The notes: a model not told the origin generated them from the letters alone. Positions 35,643 to 48,169 are shown, counted from the stretch's first letter. The stretch is DNA of 64,000 nt from Acholoe squamosa (GCA_949317995.1 OX439040.1:22067830-22131829), one strand, 5' to 3'. Numbers and translations are program-made.

Positions 35643-36930
35643 CATGCACCTCTTTAGCTTATAGCATCATGGATTTTCCTCCCCACTAAGGCACTATACT
35701 CCTTTTCCTCCTTGTCACAGAAGAAGTTCCATGTTTCCTGTCCTTCTAACAACTAAAGGACCTACCCTGGTCGATATAGCACTTTATTAGAGCCTGAGGT
35801 ACATGGCTAAAAGGGTCTCTCCATCCCACGTTTTTTTTTCTGGCAAAGCCTGGCCCCAAGGAGACAGAATTCGCCACCAGCACCAAGAGTTTGTGCCGTG
35901 GCAGAACTAGGACAGGACTTGTTACCATTAACATTATAACCTGTCACAGCTAAGACAAGTACTGGAGGAAAGGCTTCTGGTACAGTCAAGATGGTCATAT
36001 ATAGTCAACGTGGTACATTCAAGGTTGGGTGTGGAAACAGGAGTTTGGTTCAGATGGTAGCACATGACAAAGTAAAACACTCATATAGATGAGACTGGGA
36101 CAAGTGGAGAAATAGAATGCCTGGGGCTAATGTTTTTAAATTATGAAAGGCATAAATCACTAAAGATGTTCTTGATAAGAAAAGCAATTTAAATCGATAC
36201 ACGCATTTCTTTCTTTGCTAAGTTATTGTACCTAACCACATTTATAAAGTACCTACACATGTAAGTACCTACATTTATTCCAATTTGACTGTATTTTAAA
36301 AAGTAAGAATCTTATTTTTGATGGAAATTGGCGAACAGAGACTTGATTGTACCAGTGTGCTGCACATCAAACAGTGTGCACATCAAATAAATATTACAAT
36401 TCATATGCCATGGTGTATTGAATTACACCTTCGTTCCCTGAAGCTTTCTGTTAACGCCTGCTGTTCAATATGCCAATTGACACATAATTAAATTTACACT
36501 CTGGCATTCCTGCCCACAACAATACTGTTCATGTTACCCTGGCATTCAGTAGAGAAAGACATGTAGCCATTGGCATGTAACAAAATTGAGAGATGCTGAA
36601 AATATTGCAATGGTACAATCAGACGTCATACCGTACCTGTACTAATTTATCTAGATATATCAGTTATTATGCAGTGGCGTAAACTCTGAAAATTATTTTT
36701 AGTGACTGACAAAGGACGTATCTAGATGTAGATAGATTATCTTTATTCTATGTATCTGACATCAACATAAAAAGTAATAGATCTAGAAGTATATTTTATC
36801 GTTTTACTTTTTTAACTAAATACAATTTGCCTCTGGAATGTTTCTGGAATGTTTCAATCATCTGAAACTCTGACATTTCTGTATCTGTAATTATCACACC
36901 AAGGTAACACATACCGTTTTCACAGACTCC
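35643..36930. other. No gene or repeat recognised
   Basis: AT-rich unique sequence. Confidence 0.5.
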
Positions 36931-36935
36931 CTAGT

Positions 36936-37228
36936 TTAGGCAAAAAAAATGTTGTGTGCTTCAGGTAACCCGACCCTACCTAGCAAAACAGGGGCAACCC
37001 TTGCTTATTTTCTGTACCTTTGAAGAAAACTTTTTATTTTTGGGTGTTTTTTTTTTTGTCAATTTGGTTATCCACAAGTCAACGGCACGAGTCGCGAGTC
37101 ATCAACATGAGTCGCGAATCACTGTACTGGTTAAAAAGATTTTGAAAATAAAAAAAAAAATCCGACCTGCCCTATCTAATTTTTTTCAGCATGTTACCTG
37201 AAACACACAACATTTTTTTTGGCCTTAT
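36936..37228. mobile_element. TIR MITE with TTTCAGGTAAC sub-termini, copy 2
   Basis: Left AGGCAAAAAAAATGTTGTGT then GCTTCAGGTAAC; right end reverse complement AAGGCCAAAAAAAATGTTGT then GTGTTTCAGGTAAC. Inverted repeats are about 31 bp. Same length and interior landmarks (CCGACCCTACCTAGCAA, ACGAGTCGCGAGTCA) as the copy at 14790. Confidence 0.85.
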
Positions 37229-37266
37229 GATAAATTTCAAGTCTGATCGCCATTATTTCAAGTGCT

Positions 37267-37418
37267 TTAACCCTATAAGGGTCGTACCGTGCTTCCATAC
37301 CTTCATTATGTCTATTTCTCATCATAAAGCATACATCATCATGTATCTACTCGTCAGGGCACTCACCTGGACTGCATTTAGGGATCATATCAAACATCAA
37401 ATGGGCATAATGGGTTAA
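37267..37418. repeat. Foldback MITE, short copy with TTAA ends
   Basis: TTAACCCTATAAGGGTCG at the left and GGGCATAATGGGTTAA at the right; interior decayed. Confidence 0.65.
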
Positions 37419-37419
37419 T

Positions 37420-38890
37420 GCAAAAGGCAGGCTCAAATGGTTAATATGAGTCTATCTGCCAGGTGTACGATTTTAAAGTGTATAAGACAATATATTGAGA
37501 CTCTCACCAAGTCAACCAAATGATACACCGGACGACACTCACTCTCCAAGGAATACTTTTAATGTGTTTGGAGAGTGACTAACGAAACCGGAAATGGAAA
37601 AAGATAAAAAGCAATGTTTATTTTGAGCGACCATACTATTCACCACCATGCAGGGATTTCATCAATATTTGGTTTCCCAATTTCAATGTGGGGTTTCACT
37701 GTTTATTTTCCCTGTTATTTAAAGGCACATTAATCCTTTCAGGGCAGCAATGATTTAAACCAACAAGTGCATTTTGACACCACAGTAGCATCATGTCAAT
37801 CCTATACATTTATTCATTCCTGATAACACGAAGTCATGAGACGTCATGGTGTCATTATTAAAGGTCAGAATACTAAATTCTATGCTTGCCTTTTTAGACT
37901 CTCCTAGAAATCTGCATATCAGATCACATAAAGACAACCTAGACATGTCAGATATATAGACACATACTATCCCTGGCTATATTCATAGTTTTTGCATTTA
38001 ATTTTACACTACCATTCGTATATATGTTGCACTGACTGTTACGGTAGACCGTGTTGAATTTACATGAGTTTTCGGTCAATAAACCTGTTAAAAAAATAAT
38101 CAAGATTCAACTCACGTGACCCATATTATTCATATGTTACTTATGACTGTTACCCTGTCATATTAGCTCTATAAACGGGTCCAATGGACTATAGCTCATT
38201 AAATATTTATAGATTATTTAGTGTGTTTCCACAACGTGATGTAAACCCCTAAATGCTAATTATGAACGATATATGAATGCACAAATCGGGAAAACATCCC
38301 TAATCCCCCAGAAAAAGTTGGGGGAGGGGGGAGGAGAATAGTACATTGGTCTGCACTTACAGTGGTGGGCACTATTGTTATGTCCAATCAATAGACGGAC
38401 AATGAGGGAATGTGGAATCATTGCATAATTTGTCATTGCTTTCAGCAGTTCAAATATCACACTGCCATGGTAGGCGATAGAGGTAATAATCTTGGCATGT
38501 ATTAACCATTTAATAACAGCATAGTGCTTTAATGAAATAAGTCCTTTATCATCATGATACATGGTGCAATTTAAGATTCATCTTAAAGGATAAATGGGAT
38601 TGCTGCAACTCATTGGATATTGGCATTTTTCGCATAAACTCTCTGTTCATATGATTCAATCCAAAATCACTTTTAGTGATCTCTAGTTAACTTAGCATGA
38701 TCAATGGTATTTATTCTATGAATAATAGGAGCTGAAATATGATGATGGTCATTAGAAATGTCTACATTCAAGCCAAATATAAAATCCCTGATGGCAATGC
38801 CTCCCCATATAAAGGGTATTGTTGAAAGGTGTTGTGCTGAGTGGTTGGTATTGACTCACACTGAGCTGCTCCATGGTAGAGTCAGACACC
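37420..38890. other. No gene recognised
   Basis: One decayed foldback terminus (ATTAATCCTTTCAGGGCAGC) near 37730; otherwise unique. Confidence 0.45.
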
Positions 38891-38896
38891 TAGAAG

Positions 38897-39201
38897 TTAA
38901 CCCTTTAAGGAATGCACTTTTGGCTTTATCTTTTTGTATATATGTGTCGGTATGATATGCTGATGCATGATTGCAGTCCCGGCATTGAAGTAGATTCATT
39001 TATTCATCATGCCAGAGAGTTACATGATACATCAAAGCACATATACCTCTGTGATCATGCCAACAAATTTACAATATGGGAGTGTATATCATTATCAACC
39101 TATCAACCCTATAGCCCTGGTGACTAGACCTGTCATGGCTACATCCATGCACTAATTGGGTGTACCAATGCATTAAACAAATGTGGCCCTTAAAGTGTTA
39201 A
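38897..39201. repeat. Foldback MITE with TTAA at both ends
   Basis: Left TTAACCCTTTAAGGAATGCA, right GGCCCTTAAAGTGTTAA; contains CAACCCTATAGCCCTGGTGA near the centre-right. 297 bp between the TTAAs. Confidence 0.75.
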
Positions 39202-39615
39202 GGAGATCAATACTCCAGCACATGGCTTACTAACCCGGTACCCGTCTCACCTAGTGGCCCCTGGGAATGTCTTAATGGTGTGATGTACAGCTATAAAGGC
39301 TATTTATAGACATACAGATATACAATAGGTTTCTTTACTGGCCAGCTGTTCAAGTTTGATTTCTTTTACAACTTTGAGCCTATGTTTATGACTGTTTTTC
39401 TATTTGCAAAATGCAATGTTTACCCCTGTAGTGCTATTAATGTTTTAAGACACTACACTGGTGGTTGGCATATTCACAACACTTGTTGGGTATTATTAGA
39501 TACCTCAGTGGGTGATGCTAGCCACCTAAGGCATGCATCATTTATTTGACACATTTGTCAACGAGCCACAACAAACCATCCCAGCCTGGCAGCATCAGTC
39601 ACAGCTGCTGCTGGA

Positions 39616-39840
39616 GCTCGGGCACTTTAAGGGCCGCATAGTACCTTTACGTAAGCCCTCATGATACCAGAATGAAGGCCTAAAGAGTCTACGCGCAAGG
39701 TCTGAATTAAATAAGCATACCCACCCTGCTGGGTTGATATATTCCAAAGGGTTGGCAAATTGCACCAATTCATTGCTGGCGAGTAAACATGCATTGGTGC
39801 ATCGTGACGACCAAGGAACATGGTTTTGGACAGCATACGA
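39616..39840. repeat. Foldback MITE, partial
   Basis: GGGCACTTTAAGGGCCGCAT at the left, CTGGGTTGATATATTCC centre and GCATTGGTGCATCGTGACGA at the right are family words. Confidence 0.6.
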
Positions 39841-40389
39841 CCACCAAATGGTTCTAGGTGACAAACGTGTAGGCCTATGTGGAGGTGACATTGAAAAAGA
39901 TTTTACGAGTGCTATAGAGCGCTTATGGCCCAGGGTCTTCCACCAAATATGAAAAAAAAAGATGAAATTAAAATAGATTGTCTGCTGTAAAGCAGTTATG
40001 AACATACTTCAGGGGACTCACTATTTATTTTCTATATTTTGTAGAAGAAATTCCCACTTAAAGTCTTCCATTCTGATCAAACTTCCATCCCAGTGAACCA
40101 TTGTACCAATGCCCAGGGGGTATGACACTTCCTTGCCAAAAATCAACAGAAGTGTTATGAGACTGGTCACAAAAATGTGGACCGCATGCCACCTGCCAAC
40201 TGAAAAATAAGGTATATGACAGGTCCTCGTATAGACCTTCCTGACAACTAGTGATGAAACATATAACTACATGAACAGTCTGCTAATGAATGGTCTCCAT
40301 CCATATATGGAGACTGTTCACTTTCCGAAAATACATATAACCCTTCAGCCGTAGGTGCTATCGCATTTGTTATCAGTACAGCTGGACTA

Positions 40390-40751
40390 TCTGATCCTCA
40401 CCTGCTGAAAAAAAGCATCTTAATCTGTTGATTCCCATAGGAGCCCATGTGTTCATTCTATCGCCAAAATCTATCACACCCATAGACTCAATGCTTAAGG
40501 GCCTTGTAGTCAGTAGAGCACCAGAAGATATGACGTAAATACAGCAGCTTTTTTTCGTATAGAAAGACATCACTCACCATGAAGGACAAAATGTTGTCTG
40601 ATAGATGAGATCTGAAACTTTCCTTTGGCTTTTGAAAAATATGTAAAATAACAGTATATCACTGCATGATTACACCCTAAAGTTGGTGATTACAAATTTG
40701 TGGTTTTGGCTGAAAAGGCGCCGCCAATGAACCAGGAGGACCTGGGCCAAT
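40390..40751. repeat. Scrambled partial copy D of the 1-kb repeat
   Basis: Contains TCCTCACCTGCTGAAAAAAA, ATTCCCATAGGAGCCCATGT, GACTCAATGCTTAAGG and the 3' end GGCGCCGCCAATG through CCTGGGCCAA. The order differs from copies A-C, so it is rearranged or deleted internally. Confidence 0.7.
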
Positions 40752-40989
40752 GAACATGAAGCATTGAGGACAAATCACATGAAATTACCTTCATGTCTTC
40801 TAGCATAATCTCACTATCAGAGAATTCTCTTAATTCTCTGGAGAAAGATACCTTCGCTAAGCTAGACGCCCACATCTCTATTTGGGCGCCCAGTATAATG
40901 CTCTCTCTAGCCTAGTGTAAAAGCTAAGCCTGATATACATGTATTGCATTCTCAATGTTTACATTTTTCTTACCTAGGCGGCACACTTC

Positions 40990-41330
40990 AGCGTTTAATG
41001 ACAACACTCACCTGCAAAGATCAAAGAAACACATATTAGAATACAATACAAATATTTGAGAAAAGATTAGTGTTTTATATGACAAAACTACAAAACGAGC
41101 ATTCTAATACAGGACTTGGTGTCTTTGTATACCAGACACCAGGTTGAGAAAAGTAGATCTTCCTATTTTCACCCATCAGACGCTGTTAAACTCCTAGGAG
41201 AAGGGTATACATTCCAATTAAGTGTGGTAAAGCATTGTGGGTGTCCATAACATGCTGATATTGTCCACCTGATTTATTACTATCCATACATTTCCCAGGC
41301 ATCTGTTGCTCTCCTCCGTGTTAGTGCTAC
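40990..41330. other. No gene recognised
   Basis: Splice-like words at 40970-41015 (minus strand) frame a segment with stops in all three frames. Confidence 0.5.
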
Positions 41331-41334
41331 AGTC

Positions 41335-41558
41335 ATTTAGGGCGGCATTGTAACCAATGCCTCAGGCTTGTGATGTCGATGCACTGGTGCATGCAGAGCA
41401 CTGGATTAGTGCATCATGCCAAACCAGGCGACCCGAGTAGTGTTAGAATGATGCGTAAACTGACCAGTTATTTGTTAGGGTTGCATTCATGCATTAGGCC
41501 TATAAAAGGGCTTCGCAAATTTTAAAGCACAATCTTGCCCTTAATTTTAAAGGGTTAA
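41335..41558. repeat. Foldback MITE
   Basis: GGTGCATGCAGAGCACTGG, TAGTGCATCATGCC and the right terminus TTTTAAAGGGTTAA. Confidence 0.6.
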
Positions 41559-41574
41559 TACAATTTTTTTTTTC

Positions 41575-41777
41575 TCTGAAAAAAATCTTGTCTACGGATT
41601 TCGCTCGCCTCAGTTTCTACAAGTTTTCTCTTTGTGATGTTTGGCAAAATTAAAAAAAAAATTGTTCGCTTGCCTCAATTTCCCAGCAAGGAATCCATTG
41701 GCCGCTATAAAATTCTTTATTTTTTCAAAACCAAAATCCGTAGACCAACTTATTTTTTTGGTGTGGCCTTAACAAGG
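41575..41777. mobile_element. TIR MITE with GTCTACGGATTT sub-termini
   Basis: TTGTCTACGGATTT at about 41588 recurs inverted as AAAATCCGTAGACCAA at 41743-41758, followed by TTATTTTTTTGGTGTGGCCT. The left outer end is decayed. Abuts a foldback MITE on the left. Confidence 0.6.
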
Positions 41778-41879
41778 CAAGGGCTATTTTACATCTTGCA
41801 TTGTACATACAATTTGAAATACATAAACCTTTGAAGTCGGTACGAGAAGAGCATGTTGATTATTCTTAATCATGAATGT

Positions 41880-43370
41880 CCCTTCCCGCCCCCGATGTCT
41901 CACCTCAAGCTAAATTCCTCACCTATTGGCATTGGCGCCCTAGATTGGCACCAGTCCAGCGCCCAGTGACTTGGCGCCAGTGCTCTTGGAGAGGGGGAGG
42001 GGTTCCCTGTAGGTACCATTGGGACTGGGCGCCACTGGTTTATGTCCTGTGGGTGTCTGGAGGCTACATGGCCTCCAGCAAAGTCCAACCAGTTAGGCCC
42101 TGGAGGAGGGATAGATCAATGGTAATAAAGTAACATATCACGGTCTGATACCGTGGTATGGTCTCTCCTTTCTCAAGTTTGATATTCCACTGTATTGGAC
42201 ACTGACCTATTAATTTTGATACAATAACCCAATTAGTTCTTGATATCAGCGACCAACATTGGATTCATTGATAATCAAGAGGAGAGGAATTTCTTCAAAT
42301 GGACATGAATATGCTTCTTAAAATCAACAGGGACCATTATGTAGGGGATCATATGAGTATTGTATGTGGCAGAGTTACGCACCATTTATATTTCTTCTTT
42401 AAATGGACCCCGCTCCATACAGATTCCCACTGAAGTTATGCTTTATATCTTGTTTAATACTACAGTATTCGATTGACACATTGTAGTGACTGAATGGTAG
42501 GACTATATGTATACATGTACACATTCAGCCATTATAGACATCATCAAACACAATGGGTAATAAATGGCCATAAAAGCCCATGGTCCTTTATGGGGGAAAT
42601 GACATTAATGTGTCTGTTGTTGTGCTACAATATGTGTACATGTATACTATTAATGGGTTATAATTTCATACTTTGTCACGATTTGATATTCAGTCATTGT
42701 TGTTGTGTCTACAATGTAGCTGTGTTTTCAAAACAATAACCCATAATATCGAGATGTTCTGCTAATTTATTTCCAGTAGGATACTCTCATCAGCAATTGT
42801 CATACCGGTATATGAATTGATACAAGTAAGAGGCAACATGTAGTGGTTGGCAATGTTCATTATAGATTTCCCTTATTACAAAGAGCGGATATGCGCTTGG
42901 AATGTATAAATATACATGAGCATGCAATCTTAGATTGAGACCTTTTTCTTGCAAAACCATACTACGGTCGCTACATTGTGGATAGACTGCCTACAGTCCC
43001 TAAGCTGTGGCCCCTCTCCGCTTCTTAATTTCTTTTCCTGTTTTGATTTTTATTCATTTCAATTTTTACTTTAATTCTTTTATATTAAAATTGAGAGACT
43101 GGAGCAAGTCTACATTGTGGAGAGCAGCATATAAAAAATACTGGATCTACTCGACCTCTCTCCTGCCCTAGGCCTCATCAGTCAGTGTGTGTTGGGGATA
43201 TCTACAACTTTCTGTTGTCTCTTACTAGGTACTGCCATGGGCGGGTCCCTAAGTGTTTTCTGGTACGTCTTCTCCTTCATTCTTGCTGAGTTATTATTAG
43301 ACATCACTTACTCGAGTTGACAGTCGGCATAGTATACTTGCGGTCTGGGTTATACATATACCGGTACATG
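41880..43370. other. No gene or clear repeat recognised
   Basis: 41905-42070 is GC-richer with repeated TTGGCGCC/TTGGCACC words; frames on both strands are open but not protein-like. Confidence 0.45.
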
Positions 43371-43741
43371 TAAATATCATCAAGACCTGATTGCTGGGGA
43401 AGGCTTCTCTACTGGAAAATGACACTCAACCCTGGAATCAAGGAGGGGGGGGGGGGTCCGCGGGTGGGGTGTTACCCACTTCGGCAGGGGAGGTGATACT
43501 TTAAACGAATAGTAGTTATAAGTTAGTAAACCCAAAACCAAACTTTGTAAATGCACCGATAGTAAAGGCACAAATAACCATCCTTTCCAACCAATCATTC
43601 ATTCTCTTAGAGAACTGTAAGAATCTCTTGGTTTCTCCCATGTCAAATCCAGAAGTAGACATCATGAAACTCTCTGATTACCTTCGCCCTACCCTGTATA
43701 CCCTCTACTGTGTGTAATACCAGGAAACTTCTGCTGGCCCT

Positions 43742-44077
43742 ATGCCATTAATATGGGAGAATATAGAGAAACCTAATAACCCCAGCCGCCTACGGGAGAT
43801 GTTGTATTGGGAGGACAACAGAGGAACTGCCAGGGCAAATCTGACAGCCTCAGAGGAAGAACAGACGACAGCTTGCCAATCCCATTGTCTATCGTACCCT
43901 GGCACACAAGCAGGCACCACATTCATCTGCCTTTACCAACTTAAAGACGGAGGGAACAAGGGGTTAATTTTAACCATTTATGCTAATCTATTGCACTTGC
44001 GCACCTCTTCTTTTGGAAGTTTCTCAAAGGTGCAGTTACTGGTAGCCTTCACTTTGCGTATAAACCGCGGCTTGTAG
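43742..44077 (+). other. Open frame of 111 codons, doubtful
   Basis: The first 75 codons read acceptably as protein (SRLREMLYWEDNRGTARA) but an overlapping minus-strand frame at 43705-43926 is equally plausible, no splice sites frame it and no family was recognised. Confidence 0.2.
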
Positions 44078-44124
44078 GGAGGCACAAGTGCATGTACTAA
44101 ATTTACAAAAAGTTATTGCCAGTA

Positions 44125-44438
44125 CAGGGTTCCCACAAAATCCCAAGACTCAAATTCCATGACATTTCCATGACAAAAATCTAAATTTTCTATGGTATTT
44201 TTTAACTATGTTTGGACATCATCAGGGTTGACCTCCCGGCAAAATACCTGCAATCAAGGTGGAAAAAAGTCCATTCCAATGTATTTTATTTTGCAATACA
44301 TATTCAGTTTTCATATTTTCCATGACTTTCCATGACTCAAGAGGAAATCTTTAGAAATTCCATGACACTCCATGACTTTCCCTGACAATTTTTAGTTCCA
44401 TTACATTCCATGACTTTTCATGATGCGTGGGAACCCTG
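44125..44438. mobile_element. hAT-like MITE with CAGGGTTCCCAC ends
   Basis: CAGGGTTCCCAC at the left and GTGGGAACCCTG at the right are perfect 12-bp inverted repeats. The interior is full of TTCCATGAC words. Such CAGGGTTCCCAC elements are known hAT non-autonomous families in animals. No clear target duplication was seen. 314 bp. Confidence 0.85.
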
Positions 44439-44766
44439 CCCGTATCAACTTTGCTGAACTTGCGTGGTTTCTAGATTTCACAGTGCAGTCATACACTATT
44501 GTCCAAAGGCTTCATCTCTAAATGCAATAATGGCAGGCTACTCCCGAACTTTTGAAATGTTACACTCTCCTTAATTCATAAGAGCATATAGGGCGTGTAG
44601 TGAGGTCCTGGGGACCCTAGCTACCTATAGCTCTTCGAACTTTGAAAATGTATTAAATACCGGTAAGTTATGAATATTTTTCTGACCAAATCCTAAAACT
44701 CTAGGTGCATCTTATATTACGCGAGGAATTACGGTAGTTATACGCCTTGTATTACGGTACTTATCC

Positions 44767-45522
44767 CTAGGCTCGCGCTAGCCATTCGCCAGATCGCCAG
44801 TGGCGAATCAAACTACAATTTGGCTAACCATTTTCCCATTGGATTTGCCAGACTGGCTAATCCTTCTCCCAATTCACTGGGAATAAGATATATGGAGTGT
44901 AGCATACCGTTTGAAAGCTTATAACATGACAAAACCAGTCATACGCATCCCCTCTTCATACAAATGAATATGACATTTCTGTGATTTTTCTCTTTAAAAA
45001 TCTTGATAAAACATTTTCTGATTTATGATTAAATTGCTTAATATCTGTTTAGGGCTATACACAAATCTAGCCTATCACAATTCTTCTATGATGGTTCAGC
45101 TCCTACTCAATGTTTCTGGGAGTAGCTGGCCATGTCCCTTTTCAAACACAATTTTCTGAAGAGACACTGTTGCACTTTCTTCCATCATGAAAAAAATACC
45201 AAAAATTTTCAGAAACGTGGATGAACCCTTCAATGCCTAGCCTTATATTAAATCCATATCTATGTGGAGCTCTATCACTGAACTGAGCTGCATGTAAACC
45301 CCCATTCAAAAGTGGAGTGGAATATTTAAAAGGTCTGATCATATTAAAATATCACTACCTTTGTAAATACTCTGTGGTACATGTACCTAGAAATGATGTG
45401 TTCTAATATTATATGAAGGTTGATCAGATCAATCTGGCTAATTGATTACATATCTGGCTAATCAAAAATGAGGCAAATTCGCCAGACTGGCTAACAGAAA
45501 ATGTGTACTAGCGCTAGCCTAG
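44767..45522. mobile_element. TIR element with CTAGGCTCGCGCTAG ends and 5-bp duplication
   Basis: Left CTAGGCTCGCGCTAG; right end reverse complement CTAGGCTAGCGCTAG. TATCC flanks both sides (44762-44766, 45523-45527). Sub-terminal GCCAGTGGCGAAT and GCCAGACTGGCTAA words recur near both ends. 756 bp, AT-rich interior with no transposase frame. Superfamily uncertain. Confidence 0.75.
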
Positions 45523-45785
45523 TATCCTCCTGAGGTCATTGAACTTCATACAGCTCCAACCCTTCCAGGACCAGCTGGAACCCAGCATGTTATAGTGTCT
45601 AAAGTATGGGGACAGTTGGGTACGGTCAGGTCCAGATCAGCGTCCGTGTACTCAGAGTCAAAGGTCACTGAGGTCGTGATAGAAAGAGAAAAAAGTTGTA
45701 CAAAAACAGAAGAGAAAAGGTCGCGGCATGCAGAAATAGCACCCATGTCAAGCAGAAAAAGAGTATGAAACCAATACATAGAGTC

Positions 45786-45938
45786 CAGGGGCGTAGGAAA
45801 AGGGGGGGGCAGGGGGCCTGGGCCCCCCAAATAATGAGGAGGTTCCCTATTTAAGACTATATAAAATATAGCAGGCTCCCCCCCAACCGAGACCCCTGGG
45901 CCCCCCCCCCGAATAAAAAATTGCCTCCTACGCCCCTG
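45786..45938. mobile_element. hAT-like MITE, CAGGGGCGTAGGA ends
   Basis: CAGGGGCGTAGGA at the left and TCCTACGCCCCTG at the right are perfect 13-bp inverted repeats around G/C-run sequence. 153 bp; no clear target duplication. Confidence 0.8.
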
Positions 45939-45949
45939 TTAAGAGATAT

Positions 45950-46539
45950 AATGATTTGATCCTTTGAAGGACCAGAAAACTAGCTTAAGGTAGCCGAGAC
46001 TGATGGTTTATTCTTGAAGGATTATGCTTGCTGTTCAGATATATAAATGACCACAGCAAATAAATATGCCAACAATGCCACACGTAAAAAGTTGACTAGA
46101 ACATTGCACATGAGAACCCTTTCTGTTAACATATATTACACAACCAAAAAATAGAGAGAGAAAAAAAGGTCTAAAACATTCAAGTTTTAGCTGTGCATGC
46201 ATGTATGCCATAGTTAACGTGACTGAAGTAATTGTCTATGTAGATATACATGTTGTAGAGGAAGGGTGGGGGAGTGCCATTGTCCGTTAACACGCCTCAG
46301 ATCTAGCGTCACACCTTCAGCAGTCACACAATCACACGCACATACACACAACGCAAGGCTACCAACTGATCCACTGTCTCCCCAAATCCATAGGGTAGAT
46401 TAACCATAAACCGCCCACATACAATGTACCTTGAGACATCCACTTACTGACCATAGAACTCCCGACTGGCTTTGAATTCTGTGGACAGTGTAACTGAACC
46501 ATTCATGTAACCACCAGCATAAACTAAAATCACTTTTAA
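45950..46539. other. No gene or repeat recognised
   Basis: AT-rich unique sequence between two transposon clusters. Confidence 0.5.
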
Positions 46540-47906
46540 AAAGATTTAACGCAGTTTAATTATGCACGACTGGCTAGGAGTGTCATTGGCATCCAATTTA
46601 TGTCAATGCTGATTATCATCAATTTTTCAAAAACCCCAATTACAAGGTGAATTAGAGCCATTTATAAATTTTCTTCATATTAATTTTCTTTTCAGAATTA
46701 TGTTATCGTAAATCATTTTTTCATGTGGCTCAGGTGATTTGGAGATGCTCTTTTGACCATAACTTTAGTTCTAATAAGAATATTTACAGAATTCTTGCAG
46801 ATTCAGAAAGCCTAACGTCTAGGTATTAAGGGGACAGATTGCTGTATCGCTATAATGGTTTTATCGATGTGATAATCGCGATTTTGTAAATCACGATGTA
46901 TCGATTTTTTAGGTATCGGTGACACTCCTACGACTGGCCCAGATCGCCCACTACCTACCCTAGGGGACTGTCAATATAGTGACAGTGTGTCGAAGACTCA
47001 ATGCTTAAGGCTATGGAGAATGCACCCATTATCGCTCGCATGTTTCATTGGCGAATAACTCCTCTCCTGGCGAGTTAACATTGCACAATACCAGCAGGTC
47101 TTGAATAAGGATCCATATTAACCATACACACGCATGAGGCAATGTAATTCTCCTCCATTTTGTTATAATCCAGCAGTTGCGATGGCACCGTGAGTCGATC
47201 GTCTCGCTGTCCACCATTTTGGATTTTGATGTACTGTGCGCATGCGCGACCCGCTCCTTGCCGGAAGTCGCATTTTCGACAGAGAAATGATAGATTCTAT
47301 CGATTTAATTTGAAGTTAATGGCTTTTTGAATATAATCCATACATCTTTGGCAATATATATCGAATTTAATCAAATATATCCCCTCAATTTACTGTTAAA
47401 AAAATAAAATTTGATGACCGGTTACTCTGTGCGCATGCGTCAAATATCCAGACCGGAAGGAAGGCAGTAGACATAACAAAATTATGGTGGTCTGATTTAC
47501 ACACTCATATATAAACGGTCTTAACCCTTCCAGTCCCGGAAATTCCACCTTACCTACTGAAAAAAGCGTCTTAATTGCCCTATTCCCATAGGAGTCAATT
47601 TGTTATTTCTACCCCCTGTCTACCGCCGAAATCTACCGCCCAATGCAATCCTATGGAGCCTCGTTTTCGTGAGAAATTTAGTCAAACATGCCAAGTTTTT
47701 CCTTCAGCTTTTTTTCATAGGTAAAAATTTTTTTCCTAGAATTGTTACCATCTACAGAAAGACAAAGATCTAAAGAAAATTTATCAACTTTCCATTAATT
47801 TATAGACCCCTTCTTTGTATAAGAAATTCTCACTTAGAGTAGGCCATTTTGATCGACCAAAAATGTTGAAAACCCGCCTCCAATGACCCAGCAGGAGCTG
47901 GGCCAA
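46540..47906. repeat. About 1-kb dispersed repeat, copy C, split by a hAT insertion
   Basis: Left end TATGCACGACTGGC, then a 356-bp hAT element plus its 8-bp duplication, then the repeat resumes as CCAGATCGCCCACTACC and runs to GGAGCTGGGCCAA. Clusters: CCACCATTTT at 47211, TGCGCATGCGC at 47237, CCGGAAGT at 47261; then GCGCATGCG at 47431 and ACCGGAAG near 47452. The minus-strand frame KIQNGGQRDDRLTV and LLDYNKMEENY is kept. Confidence 0.85.
46575..46930. mobile_element. hAT-like MITE with perfect 8-bp target duplication
   Basis: The left end TAGGAGTGTCATTGGCATCC pairs with the right end (reverse complement TAGGAGTGTCACCGATACC). CGACTGGC flanks both sides (46567-46574, 46931-46938). Because the host is the 1-kb repeat, whose uninterrupted copies read CACGACTGGCCCAGG here, the duplication and boundaries are certain. 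Sub-terminal ATCGATGTG and GATGTATCGAT words are typical of this hAT group. Confidence 0.95.
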
Positions 47907-47919
47907 AAATAGATATCAG

Positions 47920-48168
47920 TTTGGTGCAGAACCAACTCTGCAATCTGGTTGGTCCGCATTGGTTCAACAAGTTTACTTTGTTGATTTTCTTGCTAATAAG
48001 TGGGATGTACGCCTCAAGGTACGCTTTCACATGCTCCAGGACAGACTTACGCTGAATTCCGTGACACATCCACGGCCAGTTTGCATGACAGTTGGACGTA
48101 ACAATTTCAAGGATAATTGGGAAATTAGCAGTAATTAAGAAGAGATGAAATCCTGCATGCAAAAGCAC
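47920..48168 (-). CDS. Coding-like segment next to third 1-kb repeat, unidentified
   Basis: This minus-strand frame reads as protein-like sequence including EHVKAYLEAYIPLISKKINK and LNQCGPTRLQSW, with several Trp and Cys residues. A GTAAGT donor-like word lies inside the frame at about 48050, which argues against a simple single exon. The segment runs directly into the 3' end of the 1-kb repeat copy at 47906. It may be a decayed coding fragment. No family was recognised. Confidence 0.25.
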
Positions 48169-48169
48169 A

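Noticed and set aside
39595..40005. 136-codon minus-strand frame
   Set aside because: Its upstream and downstream parts lie in a foldback MITE and flanking DNA; composition is not protein-like.
40579..40612. 34-bp minus-strand mini-exon between TTTCAG and GTGAGT
   Set aside because: Splice words are good but the segment is too short to show coding bias, lies in a scrambled repeat and has no partner exon.
40789..40837. 49-bp minus-strand mini-exon between TCTCCAG and GTAATT
   Set aside because: One frame is open but the acceptor tract is short, the donor is weak and the segment is an AT-rich hairpin (AGAGAATT..AATTCTCT).
40975..41012. Exon-like segment between TTTGCAG and GTAAGA (minus strand)
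   Set aside because: Stops in all three frames.
41876..42133. Open frames on both strands in GC-richer DNA
   Set aside because: Openness is explained by GC content and repeated TTGGCGCC-type words; no protein-like composition.
45786..45938. Target-site duplication for the CAGGGGCGTAGGA MITE
   Set aside because: Flanking 5-8 bp do not match, so the duplication was not claimed although the TIR is perfect.
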